Assembly (NCBI GenBank): GCA_022539475.1
Contig: VCMS01000169.1
Coordinates: forward strand, 62,001-126,000
Direction: 5' to 3'
Origin: Gracilaria domingensis
Lineage: Eukaryota > Rhodophyta > Florideophyceae > Gracilariales > Gracilariaceae
Length of the DNA: 64,000 nt
The notes under the pieces were generated by a model, which saw only the letters and a list, made by a program, of their open reading frames with translations, had not been told where the DNA came from and ran no database searches. A program made the position numbers and the translations under genes. Positions 29,440 to 42,412 of the stretch are shown in pieces; positions within the stretch are counted from its first letter, which is position 1, and each line of letters opens with the position of its first letter.

Positions 29440-29956
29440 TTTAGGCTGGGGCTTTTGAGGTTGAAAAGTAGAGCTTAGGCAGTTAGGCAAAGAGGTTCAG
29501 CTAATCTGTGTGTTTACGTATCTACCTGGTGACCGTCCAACGACTATGAATAACTCAATCGCGCGCCACTCACTTGGAAGCGCGGTCCCTTTTAGCTCAT
29601 TCTAGGTAATCCAAGTAAGCTTTGAACGCAACTGAAGCTAGTTGTAATCGCCTTTACATGCGTGCGGTGTACGCGTCGGTAGTTACTCGTTGGGGGATGC
29701 TGTGCTTGAGACCTTGGGTGAGCACCAGACGCATGTGTTCCATCTGTTCATGCCGAATGAAAGCGCGTTAACTCTGCATCATCACCCGGGGGGCATGTGT
29801 ATAAAAGAAGAACAGAAAGCTAATGGTCTGAACTCGGAACCGGCGACCACATTCTGATGACGACGATAGAGTGCATCAGTGACGGCTTTTCAGGATAATC
29901 TTCTTTCCCTCGACGTGCCAATGATGTCGCCCAAAGGCTGGCAGTAAGATTTTCTC

Positions 29957-31544
29957 GTGGTGTTAGACCATTCGATGCACTTTCCGCACGGCCAACGACA
30001 TCTTATTGACATGGTATACGCCAACTCTCAAAAGCGCTTGAATGAGTACGAACATGATAAGGGTACCACTTCCGCCAGGAGACTGCTCGGTGATGCTCTC
30101 GTGATGATCCACCAACTCCTCGTTCAGATCATCATGCGAATCAGAAATGTTATGCGTCTTCTACTTAAGCGCACGCCGCGAGTTATGAAGGCCTTGCAAC
30201 TGGCTAGAAAACCTGCCCGAAGCATACGACAAGTCGCCTGCAGTAGCCTTAAGAGGTTTCAAAACGGCCACCAACTGCCACATGTCGCCCTTTTGTTTCT
30301 CCATCTCGCGAATGAGTTGCGCAATGATTTGGCGCACACCCTCCAAGCTTTCTTTCTTGCGCATTCTCGTCGCCGAGGCCCTTGAAAATGGACGTCATAG
30401 AGTTGTACACCTCGTACACCTGCAGGTCCGAAGAGCCTGAGATCGACGAGGTGGCGTCCTCTCTGCGGTGCATGCGCGCGGCAGGGTTCAGATCGGTGCG
30501 ATGCGGAGGCGGAGCAGGGGCGGTGCTGTAAGTGCTACACCACTGGAGCTACCATTGAAAGCCGGCGGCACGTAGCCGCGCGAATTATCGCTCTGCTGCT
30601 GTTGTTGATGCTGTTTCCGCTGCTGTTGCTGTCACAGACCACGGTGGTCGGTACGGAACTAGTAGTTCCGGAAGCAGAACCGGCGCCATACTGCTGCGAA
30701 TAGTAGTCGGATCGATAAGTGTGGGCAACCTGAGCGGATTCATGAATGAAGACGGCGTCGTGGACCTCATGATTGGCAAAGAAAGGGCCGGTCTCAGCAG
30801 GGAGTGCGAGGTAGCCACCACCAGAGAATGGCAGCTGCACACCCCAAACCTTGAAGCACGTATGCCAGCGTTATGGGGCGCGTGGGTTCAAAGCGACGCC
30901 CACGTGAAGATTGCCACCGAGCAGCTGGACGTACAGGCGAATCGGGTGGTTCATCTCAAGCGAGCAGCCCTCGAAAAGCTCGGTATCCGCGCCATCGGTG
31001 TCAGGCTTCCATTGCTTTGTTCCGTCCGACACATAAACGTACATTTCGCGTTCGAGAGTTGGAAAAGGTGTCGATAATGATGCCAAGCCCCACAAATGTA
31101 TGCGCAATACCCATGGCATAGCCTAACCTCGGGCAGTCCCACAAAAAGAAGAAGTCCATACAATTGGCAGGTCTGCGAATCGCGCACGGTATCCAACTCC
31201 ACGTCGAAGTAGCCGTTGAAGTTTTGCGTATCGGTGGCAATGTCGTTGTAGAACAGCGCTTAATTTGACTGGCTCGCCGACATGAGGAGGACCACGTCGC
31301 GGCCGGTGCGGCTGCGCGTGATCATGGTCGTGCCCAGCTGAAACCCGTCGGAGACGGGGTCACCGGCGGCGATGGGCCTCGTTCGGGTGCCGAAAGGAGG
31401 TCCGGCCTCCGCGCCAGGTAGAGAAACTAGAATAGCTGCGGGTTTTGCTGCTGTCACTACAGCAGCGACGGCAACGCGAGGCTCTGGTAGCCAGCAGTAG
31501 CAGCACGCAAATCGGCGCGAGACGCGGCGTCGACGACGACTCAC
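29957..31544 (-). pseudogene. ERGIC-53/LMAN-like L-type lectin (left copy)
   Basis: The coding, spread over more than one frame, is that of an early-secretory cargo lectin: a signal peptide (RLAPICVLLLLA, about 31480-31535), then GIIIDTFSNSRTRNV, YVYVSDGTKQWKPDTDGAD, EGCSLEMNHPIRLYVQLLGG and HTCFKVWGVQLPFSGGGYLA, which follow the ERGIC-53 lectin order (metal-site D-T-x-x-N, then the closing sugar loop), then a Ser/Asn-rich stalk, a coiled coil (QIIAQLIREMEKQKGDMWQL) and a C-terminal membrane span. ERGIC-53 carries glycoproteins from ER to Golgi. Frame breaks occur, but the right copy breaks elsewhere, so sequence error is possible. Tail to tail with ECM29. Confidence 0.65.
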
Positions 31545-31750
31545 GGCGGGATGGCGGCGACGGTGAACGAGTGGCGCGCGCTAAAGTTCGGGAGGCTGGA
31601 AGCGAGGTCCGTGAGCGAACGGAGGGCGTGGTTTACGGGCGGTATGGCAGGGTGCCAGGGATGACGGGCAACGGCAGCGATCCCCACGCGTAAGTGCACG
31701 CGGGGGTGGAGCGCGAAGGAGCCTAGCGCAATTGTACTGCACGTACAGCG

Positions 31751-31760
31751 CGTATAAAAT
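31751..31760 (+). promoter_or_regulatory. TATA box between lectin and divergent gene
   Basis: CGTATAAAAT lies in the shared upstream region of the minus-strand ERGIC-53-like gene and the plus-strand gene that follows. Its direction favours the plus-strand gene. Confidence 0.45.
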
Positions 31761-31918
31761 GACTGAAGCGCGCAACATGCGCACATTGGAAGGCGTCGCG
31801 CGCCACGTCACATCGACGACGCACAGCTCTGCGGGCGAGACAGCCGCGCGCCGGAGTGCACCGCGCACGGGAATGCGCGCCCTCGCGCGCGTCAGCGAGG
31901 CGCTTCAGCTCGAACAGC

Positions 31919-33640
31919 ATGCGCTACATTTTGGCTGGCGTTGCGTGCAGTGTGTTTTTTAGGAGGCAAACGGCACTGACCGTCTTCGCGCGCACCTTCC
32001 TCTCATGTCTTCGACGCCCCGCTGGCGCCATCCCGACCACCGCTCCGGCACGCGCCGCGCCTAGCCGCCGCCCCACCGGCTAAACTTTCCAGGTATTCCG
32101 GCGGGGGCATCCGCCCGTCGTCGATCTCTCTGAGCCTCACACGCCACCGCCACGCCGCCGATACGCCGAAATCGCCTTCCAAGACCCTGGCGCACCCGCA
32201 CCCAGCCCATCTGTGTCTACGCCTTTGTCAGGTCGCCCTGATTGATGTGCTGTTGCGCTTCGCTGTACTGTTTTCGTCAGCGCCTACGGCGGAGAGTCCT
32301 GCACATGTGTGGTTCGCGCAGCTTTTGGGCTTGCGTCCGCGCCATTCGATTCGGTCAGATCGATGTGTTTGGGGCGTTATGTGTGGATGCGGCTTGATGT
32401 GAAGCGTTTGCCAACGGACGCGCAGCAAGGCGTGGTCGTTGCTGGCCGTCTTCGATTCAACCTTTCTCATGTCTGTTTCTTCACGTCGCGAAGAGAGTTT
32501 TCGTGGCGCTGGACTAGTCTTATCGGACCAATGTTGTCTTCTTCTACGCGTCGATCGTTATCACTTGCATGCGAGACTGGTCCGCATTGGATGGAACCGT
32601 GAGGCACTTGAACGCATTTCTCGAGGAGATTGGCATCTCCGCACTCATGCCAGCACTTTGTTACCCAGCAAGACCGTTCAGCGCTTTCGGAGTTCACCCG
32701 GTTTTGTGAACGTTCAACGTCGATCAAATCTTCTGCGTGATCGTCCGCGGTTCCACTCGATACAGTCAAGGCGCCGAGGATCGATCTATTTTGTGTTACC
32801 AACGCGTTCGACTGTGTCGGTGCCGGAATCATCTACTGGTTCTATGCGCGTCAGGGCCATGATCTGGGTGGTATGCTTCACAAATTTCCACTGCGTGGCA
32901 CTGCCGCTCGGTTCGAAGATGCTCTGAAATGTCATTGGCATCACCATCGCATGGGCAGCACCGTTTTTCATCTTGATCGCGCTGTATTTGAGAAGAGTGG
33001 TGTGCGACACACGGTCTGGCTAGGGGTTCGGCATAGAGTCGGTCGGGTGAGCATGCTATTCTATCGGCGTTTGTACGATGTTACCGGCACAAGCGCCGTC
33101 ACGCTGGACCTTGCTGCGGCTGTTACGGCGGGCTCTTCCAGTACCACTGGATTAGTAAGACGGGGGGGTCGGCGCTTTGGGCTCCGCTGCCGGGATGGCG
33201 ATGGGAGACAGCTGCTGACGATAGATAAACTTTTTCGGCGGCGAGGCTGCGAATCTTGCGGACAACGTACGACTTTGGCGTATCCCCGAAAAGTTTGGAG
33301 CAGAAGAGAGCGAAGAGTTGTATGCGGCGAAAAGAACATTTGAGTGTTTACGAGGGTAGGAGACGTCCACTAAGATATTCGCGAACAACGAGAGTCGAAC
33401 GTTGGGGAAGAGCGCGCTCCGTCTTCTGATAAAGTTTATCACAACTGGTTCAAGTTGTTGCCCAGTGATGAGACGCGGCGGAGAGTATTGAGCTCCATCT
33501 GCTACCAAATTGAAAAGCCTGTGCCAAATGATTACGGGTGCTGGCGATTGCCTCTAGAGAGAGATCATCATTTGCGCCGGCGCCCGTTGCCAACACATCA
33601 TACACACTCGCCCTACCAAGTCTAGATTGACGAACACGTT
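31919..33640 (+). pseudogene. Decayed or error-laden gene of unknown function
   Basis: An ATG at 31919 begins MRYILAGVACSVFFRRQTAL, a possible N-terminal membrane anchor, about 160 bases after a TATA box. Coding-like stretches continue on the plus strand in changing frames: one near 32520-32700 with TNVVFFYASIVITC, one near 32790-33080 with HDLGGMLHKFPLRGTAARFE, and one near 33420-33560 with YHNWFKLLPSDETRRRVLSS. I do not recognise the family. In the right arm the same gene start is cut by a foldback element. Confidence 0.35.
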
Positions 33641-35370
33641 CTGATCAAGCGAGAGCAGCCCGTCGTTCTTTATCCATCAACATGAGTGCCAGGAAAGCAT
33701 CCCGTTTGCATTCAAGATCAAGGCTGGTAGGGAAGCTCTCTCGGAGAACATGATGAAAACTATGCGGCGAGACACCTCGACAAACTCTGGCACCTTTCCT
33801 GCGTATAGATCACTCACATGTTTGATTGCCGCCGGCCGACTCCAGTTCGTCAGCGGCTTCAGGCTGGACACGGGAAGGCTCGAAGTTGCACCCCCGAAGT
33901 TAGTCTCTGATGATCCCGCAGCTATCGCCGTCGGCAGCTTGAGACTCATCGAAACGATTAGGTTGAATTGCTCGTATCGGGCTCAAGCGCCACCCCTTGC
34001 GCGGTTAGATTCAGCTCAACTGGAATAATCCACCCTCATATGATGTCAGGAGAGCTCAACGCCATCTGAAGGTGTGCCAGCGAAGCTCGTTGCAAATTGC
34101 TGCTGACCCAGACGGATTTCCGAAGCGGTTGCTTCTAAGAAACCGGTTCCGCACTTGCCTCCAGCTGAGACAACACCAACGCCTTTTTCCGACCCCTTTG
34201 AAAGCCGTCAACTTTCTCCCTGCAGAAGGTCTTCGAATCAAAGTCTGGTGGTCGGCGAACATAGTCAGGCGCTCTTTTCTCTTCCAAGCGAAGAGAGAAC
34301 TGCGTTCGTTTGCTGAGACCATCATCTCTCCAGGAACAACCTGAAAGCGCTACAGGCGTCAAATTCAATTGCCTTCCATATAGACAAGAATGAAGGAACC
34401 CAAGGAGAAGAACTTATATCTCCCACCAATAGGCCAGTGCAAGTTGTTCCTCTGTAAACGGATCTCGACAGAAAAAACAAGTATCCGGCGAGAAACTTGT
34501 TCACTTTTCGGAATCCTTTGGCCAATCTCTTCCTTCGATTGGGGTGTCGTAAACAGGTGAACTCTGCGGATTCAAAACTCCCGTTCTCAATCACAAGCGG
34601 TTTCCAGGCTCCGAGTGAAGGCGCAAACGTGAACTGTTGCAAACCTTCACGGGAATCAGACTGCTGATGTCAGGTGCCATCGCCCCCAAGTGTTGAATAG
34701 CTTACTAGGAGACAGTTTGGCTCGGATTTGCGGCTCGTAACCAGTCATCTTCGAACGGTGCGAGTAAATCATTCTTGACAGATCTCCCAAGAGTTCCAAC
34801 CATCTTCGGTAAAGTATTCTACAGGTCCTTCGTTACGACGTTTGCCCAGCCACTTCAGTATCAGTGTCTGTCGAGTTGTCGAATGGGTTAATGTCAAAAA
34901 CGCTGGGAGAAAGGCGCGTTATGGGGGAATCTCCTGAGAGATATCTCTTGCTCGGATCAAAACGGTGAAAAGATTTGACGTTCATGATAGCCAGAGAAAG
35001 CCGGTGATGAGCAGAAGGAGAAGGTATGGGAGTGGGAATACCCCAAGGACCCCGACTAAAGGCGAAGGGATTGAAAAGCCGATGTATATTCATGAATGGC
35101 GACAACGAATAAAACAGTGCGTATCGAACAGCGATCGTTTTCCAATGCGCAAGATTTATTCCGGGAGATAGGACGAGTTGAACAAGCCTCATTGAGATTG
35201 TCAAGGGAAGGTGAGCTCCTCAGCAATGTTCGGGTGGTAGATTGCTCTGCCGATTCTGCCGCGGAAGAATACAGGAATACGAAGAATGGAGATGAAAGTT
35301 TGCGTCATCTTTGCGTAGTTTGGGCGTGGCGAACGAGTCGACTTTGATGTAGGGATTCGAATCAGTGCAG
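33641..35370. other. Unassigned, coding-like fragments
   Basis: Short coding-looking stretches on both strands (for example 33677-33949 minus or 33750-34028 plus) do not resolve into a recognisable gene. No repeat match within the window was noticed. Confidence 0.3.
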
Positions 35371-35969
35371 NNNNNNNNNNNNNNNNNNNNNNNNNNNNNN
35401 NNNNNNNNNNNNNNNNNNNNNNNNNNNNNNNNNNNNNNNNNNNNNNNNNNNNNNNNNNNNNNNNNNNNNNNNNNNNNNNNNNNNNNNNNNNNNNNNNNNN
35501 NNNNNNNNNNNNNNNNNNNNNNNNNNNNNNNNNNNNNNNNNNNNNNNNNNNNNNNNNNNNNNNNNNNNNNNNNNNNNNNNNNNNNNNNNNNNNNNNNNNN
35601 NNNNNNNNNNNNNNNNNNNNNNNNNNNNNNNNNNNNNNNNNNNNNNNNNNNNNNNNNNNNNNNNNNNNNNNNNNNNNNNNNNNNNNNNNNNNNNNNNNNN
35701 NNNNNNNNNNNNNNNNNNNNNNNNNNNNNNNNNNNNNNNNNNNNNNNNNNNNNNNNNNNNNNNNNNNNNNNNNNNNNNNNNNNNNNNNNNNNNNNNNNNN
35801 NNNNNNNNNNNNNNNNNNNNNNNNNNNNNNNNNNNNNNNNNNNNNNNNNNNNNNNNNNNNNNNNNNNNNNNNNNNNNNNNNNNNNNNNNNNNNNNNNNNN
35901 NNNNNNNNNNNNNNNNNNNNNNNNNNNNNNNNNNNNNNNNNNNNNNNNNNNNNNNNNNNNNNNNNNNNN
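35371..35969. other. Assembly gap (599 N)
   Basis: Run of N. It lies between the two arms of the inverted duplication, so the join across it is not proven by this sequence. Confidence 0.99.
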
Positions 35970-37140
35970 AGTGGCAATACTTTCCTACAAACACTGGGTA
36001 CAGGTTTTCGCCATCTGAATGCCAGACGCAATGCATTCTTTCTAGCAAGTTCTACGGATTCCAGGATGCCAAATCCTTCAAGAATCTCTTCGTCAAGTCC
36101 TGTAGCAAATTATACATCTAATGCAGAAAGTTTCAGTCATCGGCGAAGACGCAGTATATCGAGTGTGCATCCTCAGCAAGTTTTTGTGGCGGATATTCTG
36201 AGGTAAGGACATTCGTGTCTACTCTTCATCAGGAGCCAACGGAAAGCTTGTCATAGATGCAAAGACCCCTCCTCATCTTTTAGCGGTTAAAATGTTTTTC
36301 TTAACGTCCATTCACTGGACTCTCCCAAAACCACACTAAAAGCGTCAGAAAGACATACTCAGTTATTCTCGAATATGCAAAGAAAGGCGAAGGAGAAAGA
36401 AACTTACGTCGTACAAGGGAGACGAGATCCAAGTCGGATATTTTCATGCGTTCCAATTCCATATCTCTCATTCTCTCGTCCATCAAAATCGCCTTGACCG
36501 TAAGATTCATCCAGGGTTATTTCTATGCAGTCTGTTCGAAACAAGGAGAGCTCGCTTCGAACAGTTACGCAACTTGCATCTCGGCATATTGAAACTGATT
36601 AATATTCCAGAAATCGAGAGACTGTAGTCAGAGACCCTAAGCACTGCAATAGAATCATCATGTTTCTATTGCAGTGCTTAGAGCGGATGATCCGCGTCAC
36701 GTTCATTTCGAACGATACGTACTCAAATCCAGAACTTTACAAACGCAAATCTATCTTCCATGCAATGCAACTTTTCTGTCAGAAGTTTGCCTTTAGATTT
36801 GTCCACGACGAAGAAAGGCAGGTTACTGAATGGAACCTTCACCAAGGCAGATCTCCTTTGAATGATGGAGGCCAAAGCATACAAAGACATTGACATATTT
36901 TTCCTTTCATGATGGAATTCTTTGAAATCTGATGGGGAGCGCAGGCACGGCCCAATCAGAAAAATTTTCTCTCAGTACTCGGACGTTGCTTGGAATAATT
37001 ATAGGTGCATTAGTGGCCATGATGTAATGAAAGCTCTATTTCGTCTCTTCGGTGGCAGATTGAAGCCTCCAAATGCTGCTCGACAACGTAGTCGGCAGCA
37101 ATTCATAGCTCTGGAAGTGGAACTCTGAAGTTTTATAACG
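35970..37140 (+). mobile_element. Plavaka-like transposon, copy C (internal fragment)
   Basis: It aligns with copy A from about 25825 and with copy B from about 50380 to 51495, starting directly at the assembly gap. Many single extra bases beside short homopolymers (for example GGCAATACTTTCC for GGCATACTTTCC) resemble uncorrected long-read errors next to a gap, although decay cannot be excluded. It ends near 37140, where similarity to copy B stops. Confidence 0.7.
36637..36681. repeat. 18-bp-arm palindrome in copy C
   Basis: Arms 36637-36654 (CTAAGCACTGCAATAGAA) and 36664-36681 are perfect reverse complements around a 9-base loop. Copies A and B have no palindrome here; copy B shows only one arm-like sequence. 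Confidence 0.9.
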
Positions 37141-38154
37141 GCTCTTAACAGAAGAAGAACTAACACCTTTGGCAGCATTTTACGGTATCTCCACAACACG
37201 TCGATTTATATCTTCTCTTGTATTGTTGCTGACAGGCCTTGTTACCGAGAGGCGAAGCGATAGGAGTTCAATATTGGAACTATTGTCATGTGCTACAAGC
37301 CCAAGCATGCCGGGCTGAAGGGTTTCATAACTACCATATGTTTTGCTTTCAACTACCACTCTGGTTGCGTTTTTCTTCCATAGATTTTTATACTGAATGA
37401 ATTTAGCATATAGGAGCTGCTACAGCCCCCGTTCTCTAAACCTGTGAGGATCATGTAGTAGTTAGCTGATCAAAACTCCATTTGGTTCTTTTAGTGTTCC
37501 GCAGAGAATCCACTACCGACTATAATTCAGGGATTCTATGATCGTTGAAGGCCTTCTTTGCTGTTTACCAGCCCGTCAGAACGAACCAATTAAATTTCGA
37601 TATTAGCGTAAAAAGCCAGAGCCGATGGGCTCATGCTAGACGATATTACCTCATCTACATCATCGGTGAATTTGTATCTTCACCGAAAACAAGAGTGGCG
37701 AGTATTTTAAGTAGCTACCTACTGTCATCACTCTGTTTATCTGCAGCTCATCCCGGCGCATTACCACTTTCGTGCTGAAGTGTTGAGGCGCTTTCGTAGT
37801 TCGTCACCGTGCTGCTCTGAGCAGTGTAAATAGTGTAGTTTGTCAATAAGTACACAACTTGTAGCAAACACATGGTCGTGAGTTTTTTTTACTAGATGAG
37901 CATCATTTGGATACGAAAACTAGTTGAGTCTTGTCTAATGAATGTATATTGTGCTTGCAACAAAAACACTGTGAGTAATGCATCAAACTGTGTTTTGGGA
38001 GGTTTGGAAACGCTGCAAAACGGTTTAAAAATTTGTCTGTGAACAGGTGGTTGTAGTGGATTTAGACTTATGCGAGTAATCGCTCCGAATTGTGCTTTTT
38101 AAGAGCTTATAATACTCGAGATATACTCTCATTGATGTATAGCCGGCGTTGTAT
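37141..38154. other. AT-richer stretch, nothing recognised
   Basis: About 1 kb with no supported gene or repeat. Confidence 0.4.
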
Positions 38155-38640
38155 ATACAGCTCTTTTACCTCCCGCCAATCCACGTGGCCAGCAGCGTTC
38201 ACGTGTTGGCGGGCAGGTGCACCGTAATGAGTGCGGGAGGTGTGGAGGAAGGTGTTTTGGGAGGTCTCTGCATGGTGCAAAATATGGCCAGAACGTGCGC
38301 GTGGGCGTGGGGGGGGGGTCGGTTGGGTTAGGGTGGCTACCCTAACACAACCGGACCCCCCCGTTCGCGGGCACGTTTTGCCGGTTTTCTAAAAAATGTG
38401 CTTTTTTATGCCTGCGGGCGGGGGGGGTCGGTCGTGTTAGGGTAGGTACCCTAACACGACCGGACCCCCCCCCCGCGGGCACGGTTTTGGCGATTTTTTG
38501 AAAAAATGTACGATTTTATGCCCGCGGGCGGGGGGTCCGGTCGTGTTAGGGTACCTACCCTAACACGACGACCCCATCCACCCGCGGGCACGTTTTCGCC
38601 TCATTCTGGTAGCGTCCACAGACCTTCTAAAACACACACC
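38155..38640. mobile_element. Foldback element 1
   Basis: A non-coding element built of nested inverted repeats. The outer sequence (ACCTCCCGCCAAT.CACGTGG) matches, inverted, the right end of foldback 3 at about 59620. Inside are three palindromes centred on GTGTTAGGGTA/TACCCTAACAC (near 38325-38346, 38433-38459 and 38540-38568), flanked by G runs of 7-10 and C runs, plus the repeated CGATTTTTTGAAAAA core. It interrupts the unknown gene of the right duplication arm just after its start codon. Confidence 0.75.
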
Positions 38641-41600
38641 GCACGCAACGCCAGCCAAAACGTAGCGCATGCTGTTCGAGCTGAAGCGCCTCGCTGACGC
38701 GCGCGAGGGCGCGCATTCCCGTGCGCGGCGCACTCCGGCGCGGCTGTCTCGCGCCGCAGAGCTGTGCGTCGTCGATGTGACGTGGCGGCGCGACGCCTTC
38801 CAATGTGCGCATGTTGCGCGCTTCAGTCATTTTATGCGCGCTGTACGTGCAGTACAATTGCGCTAGGGCTCCTTCGCGCTCCACCCCGCGTGCACTTCCG
38901 CGTGGGGATCGCTGCCGTTGCCCGTCATCCTGGCACCCCTGCCATACCCGCCCGTAAACCACGCCCTCCTGTTCGCTCACGGACTCGCTTCCAGCCTCCC
39001 GAACTTTCGCGCGCGCCACTCGTTCACCCGTCGCCGCCATCCCGCCGTGAGTCGTCGTCGACGCCGCGTCTCGCGCCGATTTGCGTGCTGCTACTGCTGG
39101 CTGCCAGAGCCCTCGCGTTGCCGTCGCTGCTGTAGTGACAGCAGCAAAACCCGCAGCTATTCCAGTTTCTCTACCTGGGCGCGGGAGGCCCGGACCTCTC
39201 CTTTCGGCACCCGAACGAGGCCCATCGCCGCCGGTGACCCCGTCTCCGACGGGTTTCAGCTGGGGCACGACCATGATCACGCGCAGCCGCACCGGTCGCG
39301 ACGGTGGTCCTCCTCATGTCGGCGAGACCAGTCAAATTAAGCGCTGTTCTACAACGACATTGCACCGATACGCAAAAACTTCAACGGCTACTTCGACGTG
39401 GAGTTGGATACCGGTGCGCGGATTCGCATGACCCTGCCAATGGTATGGACTTCTTCTTTTTGTGGACCGGCCCGAGGTTAGGCTATGCCATGGGTATTGC
39501 GCATACATTTGTGGGGCTTGGCATCATTATCGACACCTTTTCCAACTCTCGAACGCGAAATGTGGCCCATATGTACGTTTATGTGTCGGACGGAACCAAG
39601 CAATGGGAAGCCTGACACCGATGGCGCGGATACCGAGCTTTTCGAGGGCTGCTCGCTTGAGATGAACCACCCGATTCGCGTGTAAGTCAGCTGCTCGGTG
39701 GCAATCTTCACGTGGGCGTCGCTATGAACCCACGCGCCCCACAACGCTGGCATACGTGCTTCAAGGTTTGGGGTGTGCAGCTGCCATTCTCTGGTGGTAT
39801 AGGCTTCCTCGCACTCCCTGCTGAGACCGGCCATTTCTTTGCCAATCATGAGGTCACGACGCCGTCTTCATCATGAATCCGCTCAGGTTGCCCACACTTA
39901 TCGATCGACTACTATCGCAGCAGTATGGCGCCGGTTCTGCTTCCGGAACTACGGACCGGACCACCGTGGTCTGTGACAGCAACAACAGCGGAAACAGCAT
40001 CAACAACAGCAGCAGAGCGATAATTCGCGCGGCTACGTGCCGCCGGCTTCAATGGTAGCTCCAGTGGTGTAGCAATGACAGCACCGCCCTGCTCCCGCCT
40101 CCGCATCGCACCGATCTGAACCCTACCAGCGCGCATGCACGCAGAGAGGACGCCACCTCGTCGATCTCAGGCTCTTCAGACCTGCAGGTGTACGAGGTGT
40201 ACAACTCTATGACGTCCATTTTCCAAGGGCCTCGGCGACGAGAATGCGCAAGAAAGAAGCTTCGACTGGAGGGTGTGCGCCAATCATTGGCGCAACTCAT
40301 TCGCGAGATGGAGAAACAAAAGGGCGACATGTGGCAGTTGGTGGCCGTTTTGAAACCTCTTAGGCTACTGCAGGCGACTTGTCGCGTGCTTCGGGCAGGT
40401 TTCTAGCCAGTTGCAAGGCCTTCATAACTCGCGGCGTGCGCTTAAGTAGAAGACGCATAACATTTCTGATTCGCATGATGATCTGAACGAGGAGTTGGTG
40501 GATCATCACGAGAGCATCACCGAGCAGTCTCCTGGCGGAAGTGGTACCCTTATCATGTTGTACTCATTCAAGCGCTTTTGAGAGTTGGCGTATACCATGT
40601 CATAAGATGTCGTTGGCCGTGCGGAAGTGCATCGAATGGTCTAACACCACGAGAAAATCTTACTGCAGCCTTTGGGCGACATCATTGGCACGTCGAGGGA
40701 ACAAGATTATCCTGAAAAGCCGTCACTGATGCACTCTATCGTCCGTCATCAGAATGTGGTCGCCGGTTCCGAGTTCAGACCATTAGCTTTTCTGTTCTTC
40801 TTTTATACAATGCACCCGGGTGATGATGCAGAGTAACGGCGCTTTCATTCGGGCATGAACAGATGGAACACATGCGTCTGGTGGCTCACCCAGGTCTCAA
40901 GCACAGCATCCCCTAACGAGTAACTACCGACGCGTACACCGCACGCATTAAAGGCGATTACAACTAGCTTCAGTTGCGTTCAAAGCTTACTTGGATTACC
41001 TAGAATGAAGCTAAAAGGACCGCGCTTCCAAGTGAGATGGCACGCGATTGAGTTATTCATAGTCGTTGGACGGTCACCAAGGTAGATACGATAACACACA
41101 GATTAGCCCGAACCTCTTTGCCTAACTGGCTAAGCTCTACTTTTCAACCTCAAAGCCCCAGCCTAAACTATGATCACGAAATGCCAACGCCGTGCATAGT
41201 TTTAATTGCAACGGATCGCACCCAAGGCTCGGAATCTTCGTTCCGAGACCTCTGGATCGCAATTAGCGTGTCTTCTACAATCACACCCTTCATTGCCGTA
41301 GAATCCTTGGAAACGTTGACCAAGTGATCAAGATTGTTAACCCACTATTTCTTAGCACTTTATACTTGGGTTCGTGAATGCCGTTTTTTGCTGAGGTTTA
41401 CTAATCGTTTAATCAATGCTCAGTGCGCTCCAGGGAGTTTCTAAATTGAGTTCATGTTTGGAGAAACGTTCGGACAACTTCTCAATGGCTTGAAGTACAG
41501 TTAGTCGAATGTCCCAATCGTTCTGCATCAGTTCTTCAAACACACACAGCAAATTAAGTACGTGTTCTTCTAGCTTCTCACGCCCGCCACCCCTGTGATT

Positions 41601-42412
41601 GAAGATTGCAGGCACTGAATCGCTGCTTTGCACAATAGCTTTGCGACTTTCGCGCTTTGTTCCAAGCATCAACAGCATCTGCATCAGACCCAGTTTCCCA
41701 CACCATCTGTGACACATTTGGTACGCTAGCGTTTACATCCGACGAGTTTGGAGACACGAGCTCTGACAAGTGGTCCCTGACTTTCTCGTACATGGCCAAA
41801 CGGTTTCTCGGGTGTTAACCAGCACCTTCTCGCCGCATCAATTGCTGCAATTCGATAATCCTTCTTCCCTCGATCAAATTCGGACAGCACAGGCTGCACA
41901 ACAGCTACGCTCTCTCCGCACGACTCCCACAAAGATGCGCTTGAACAGAAATCTGCCAAAGACCCAATGGCCTCAATTGCAACATGCTGTCCTTTCCAAA
42001 TATGACCTGGAAGCACCGCTAACAACGTTTTTGCGCTTCGCGACATGTACTGTACATCGACAATGTCATTTGAAGCGTTCGTGAGGTCCCCTAGCGTGGC
42101 TGCGGCGTTCCTTTTCACGCGCGGTACTGAGCAGAAGTAGATAGCCGTTGCTCACATATTTCAACAATCGCCTTTGCGTACAAACGAGCCCGGCCTGAGT
42201 ACTTGGCGCACCTTTATTCCAGGCGTCTTTCCAGTTCTTGCTGTCATCTCTGCGTCGTCGTCTGTTTCAGGGCGCCCCATGTATGCGAAGGGCCGTATAG
42301 AGCTTGCGTGCTGCTGGGTCGTATCGGGCGCCATCCGACACAACCCAGCAGCGAGAGACGAGGCAAGCGCGCGATCCCGAGGATACTCCGATGTGGCCTT
42401 CTTGCTAATTTT
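38625..42412. repeat. Right arm of the large inverted duplication
   Basis: Reverse complement of 28190-31960. Beyond 42412 the ECM29-like gene carries on upstream, which makes this arm the more complete and probably parental locus. Confidence 0.9.
39018..40640 (+). pseudogene. ERGIC-53/LMAN-like L-type lectin (right copy)
   Basis: Same gene as 29957-31544 on the other strand. A signal peptide (PRLAPICVLLLLAARALALP) at about 39058-39130 is followed by the lectin domain (MDFFFLWTGPRLGYAMGIAH, GIIIDTFSNSRTRNV), the stalk, the coiled coil (QLIREMEKQKGDMWQLVAVL) and a C-terminal membrane segment near 40550-40600. Frames change several times relative to the left copy. Together the copies outline one ER-Golgi cargo-receptor gene of roughly 500 residues, of which neither copy is clean here. 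Confidence 0.6.

Larger units (their letters stand above)
28190..31960. repeat. Left arm of a large inverted duplication
   Basis: About 3.77 kb here matches the reverse complement of 38625-42412, with many one-base indels and few larger changes. The homology begins inside an ECM29-like gene (CAAAATTAGCAAGAAGGCC) and ends at the point where a foldback element interrupts the right arm. The duplicated unit holds the ECM29 3' end, the ERGIC-53-like lectin gene and the start of a third gene. Confidence 0.9.

Noticed and set aside
37545-37778. 77-residue plus-strand frame as a gene
   Set aside because: No motif, no promoter signal and no second copy; probably chance.
38320-38570. TTAGGG words considered as an internal telomere
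   Set aside because: Only single units inside palindromes, not a tandem run.
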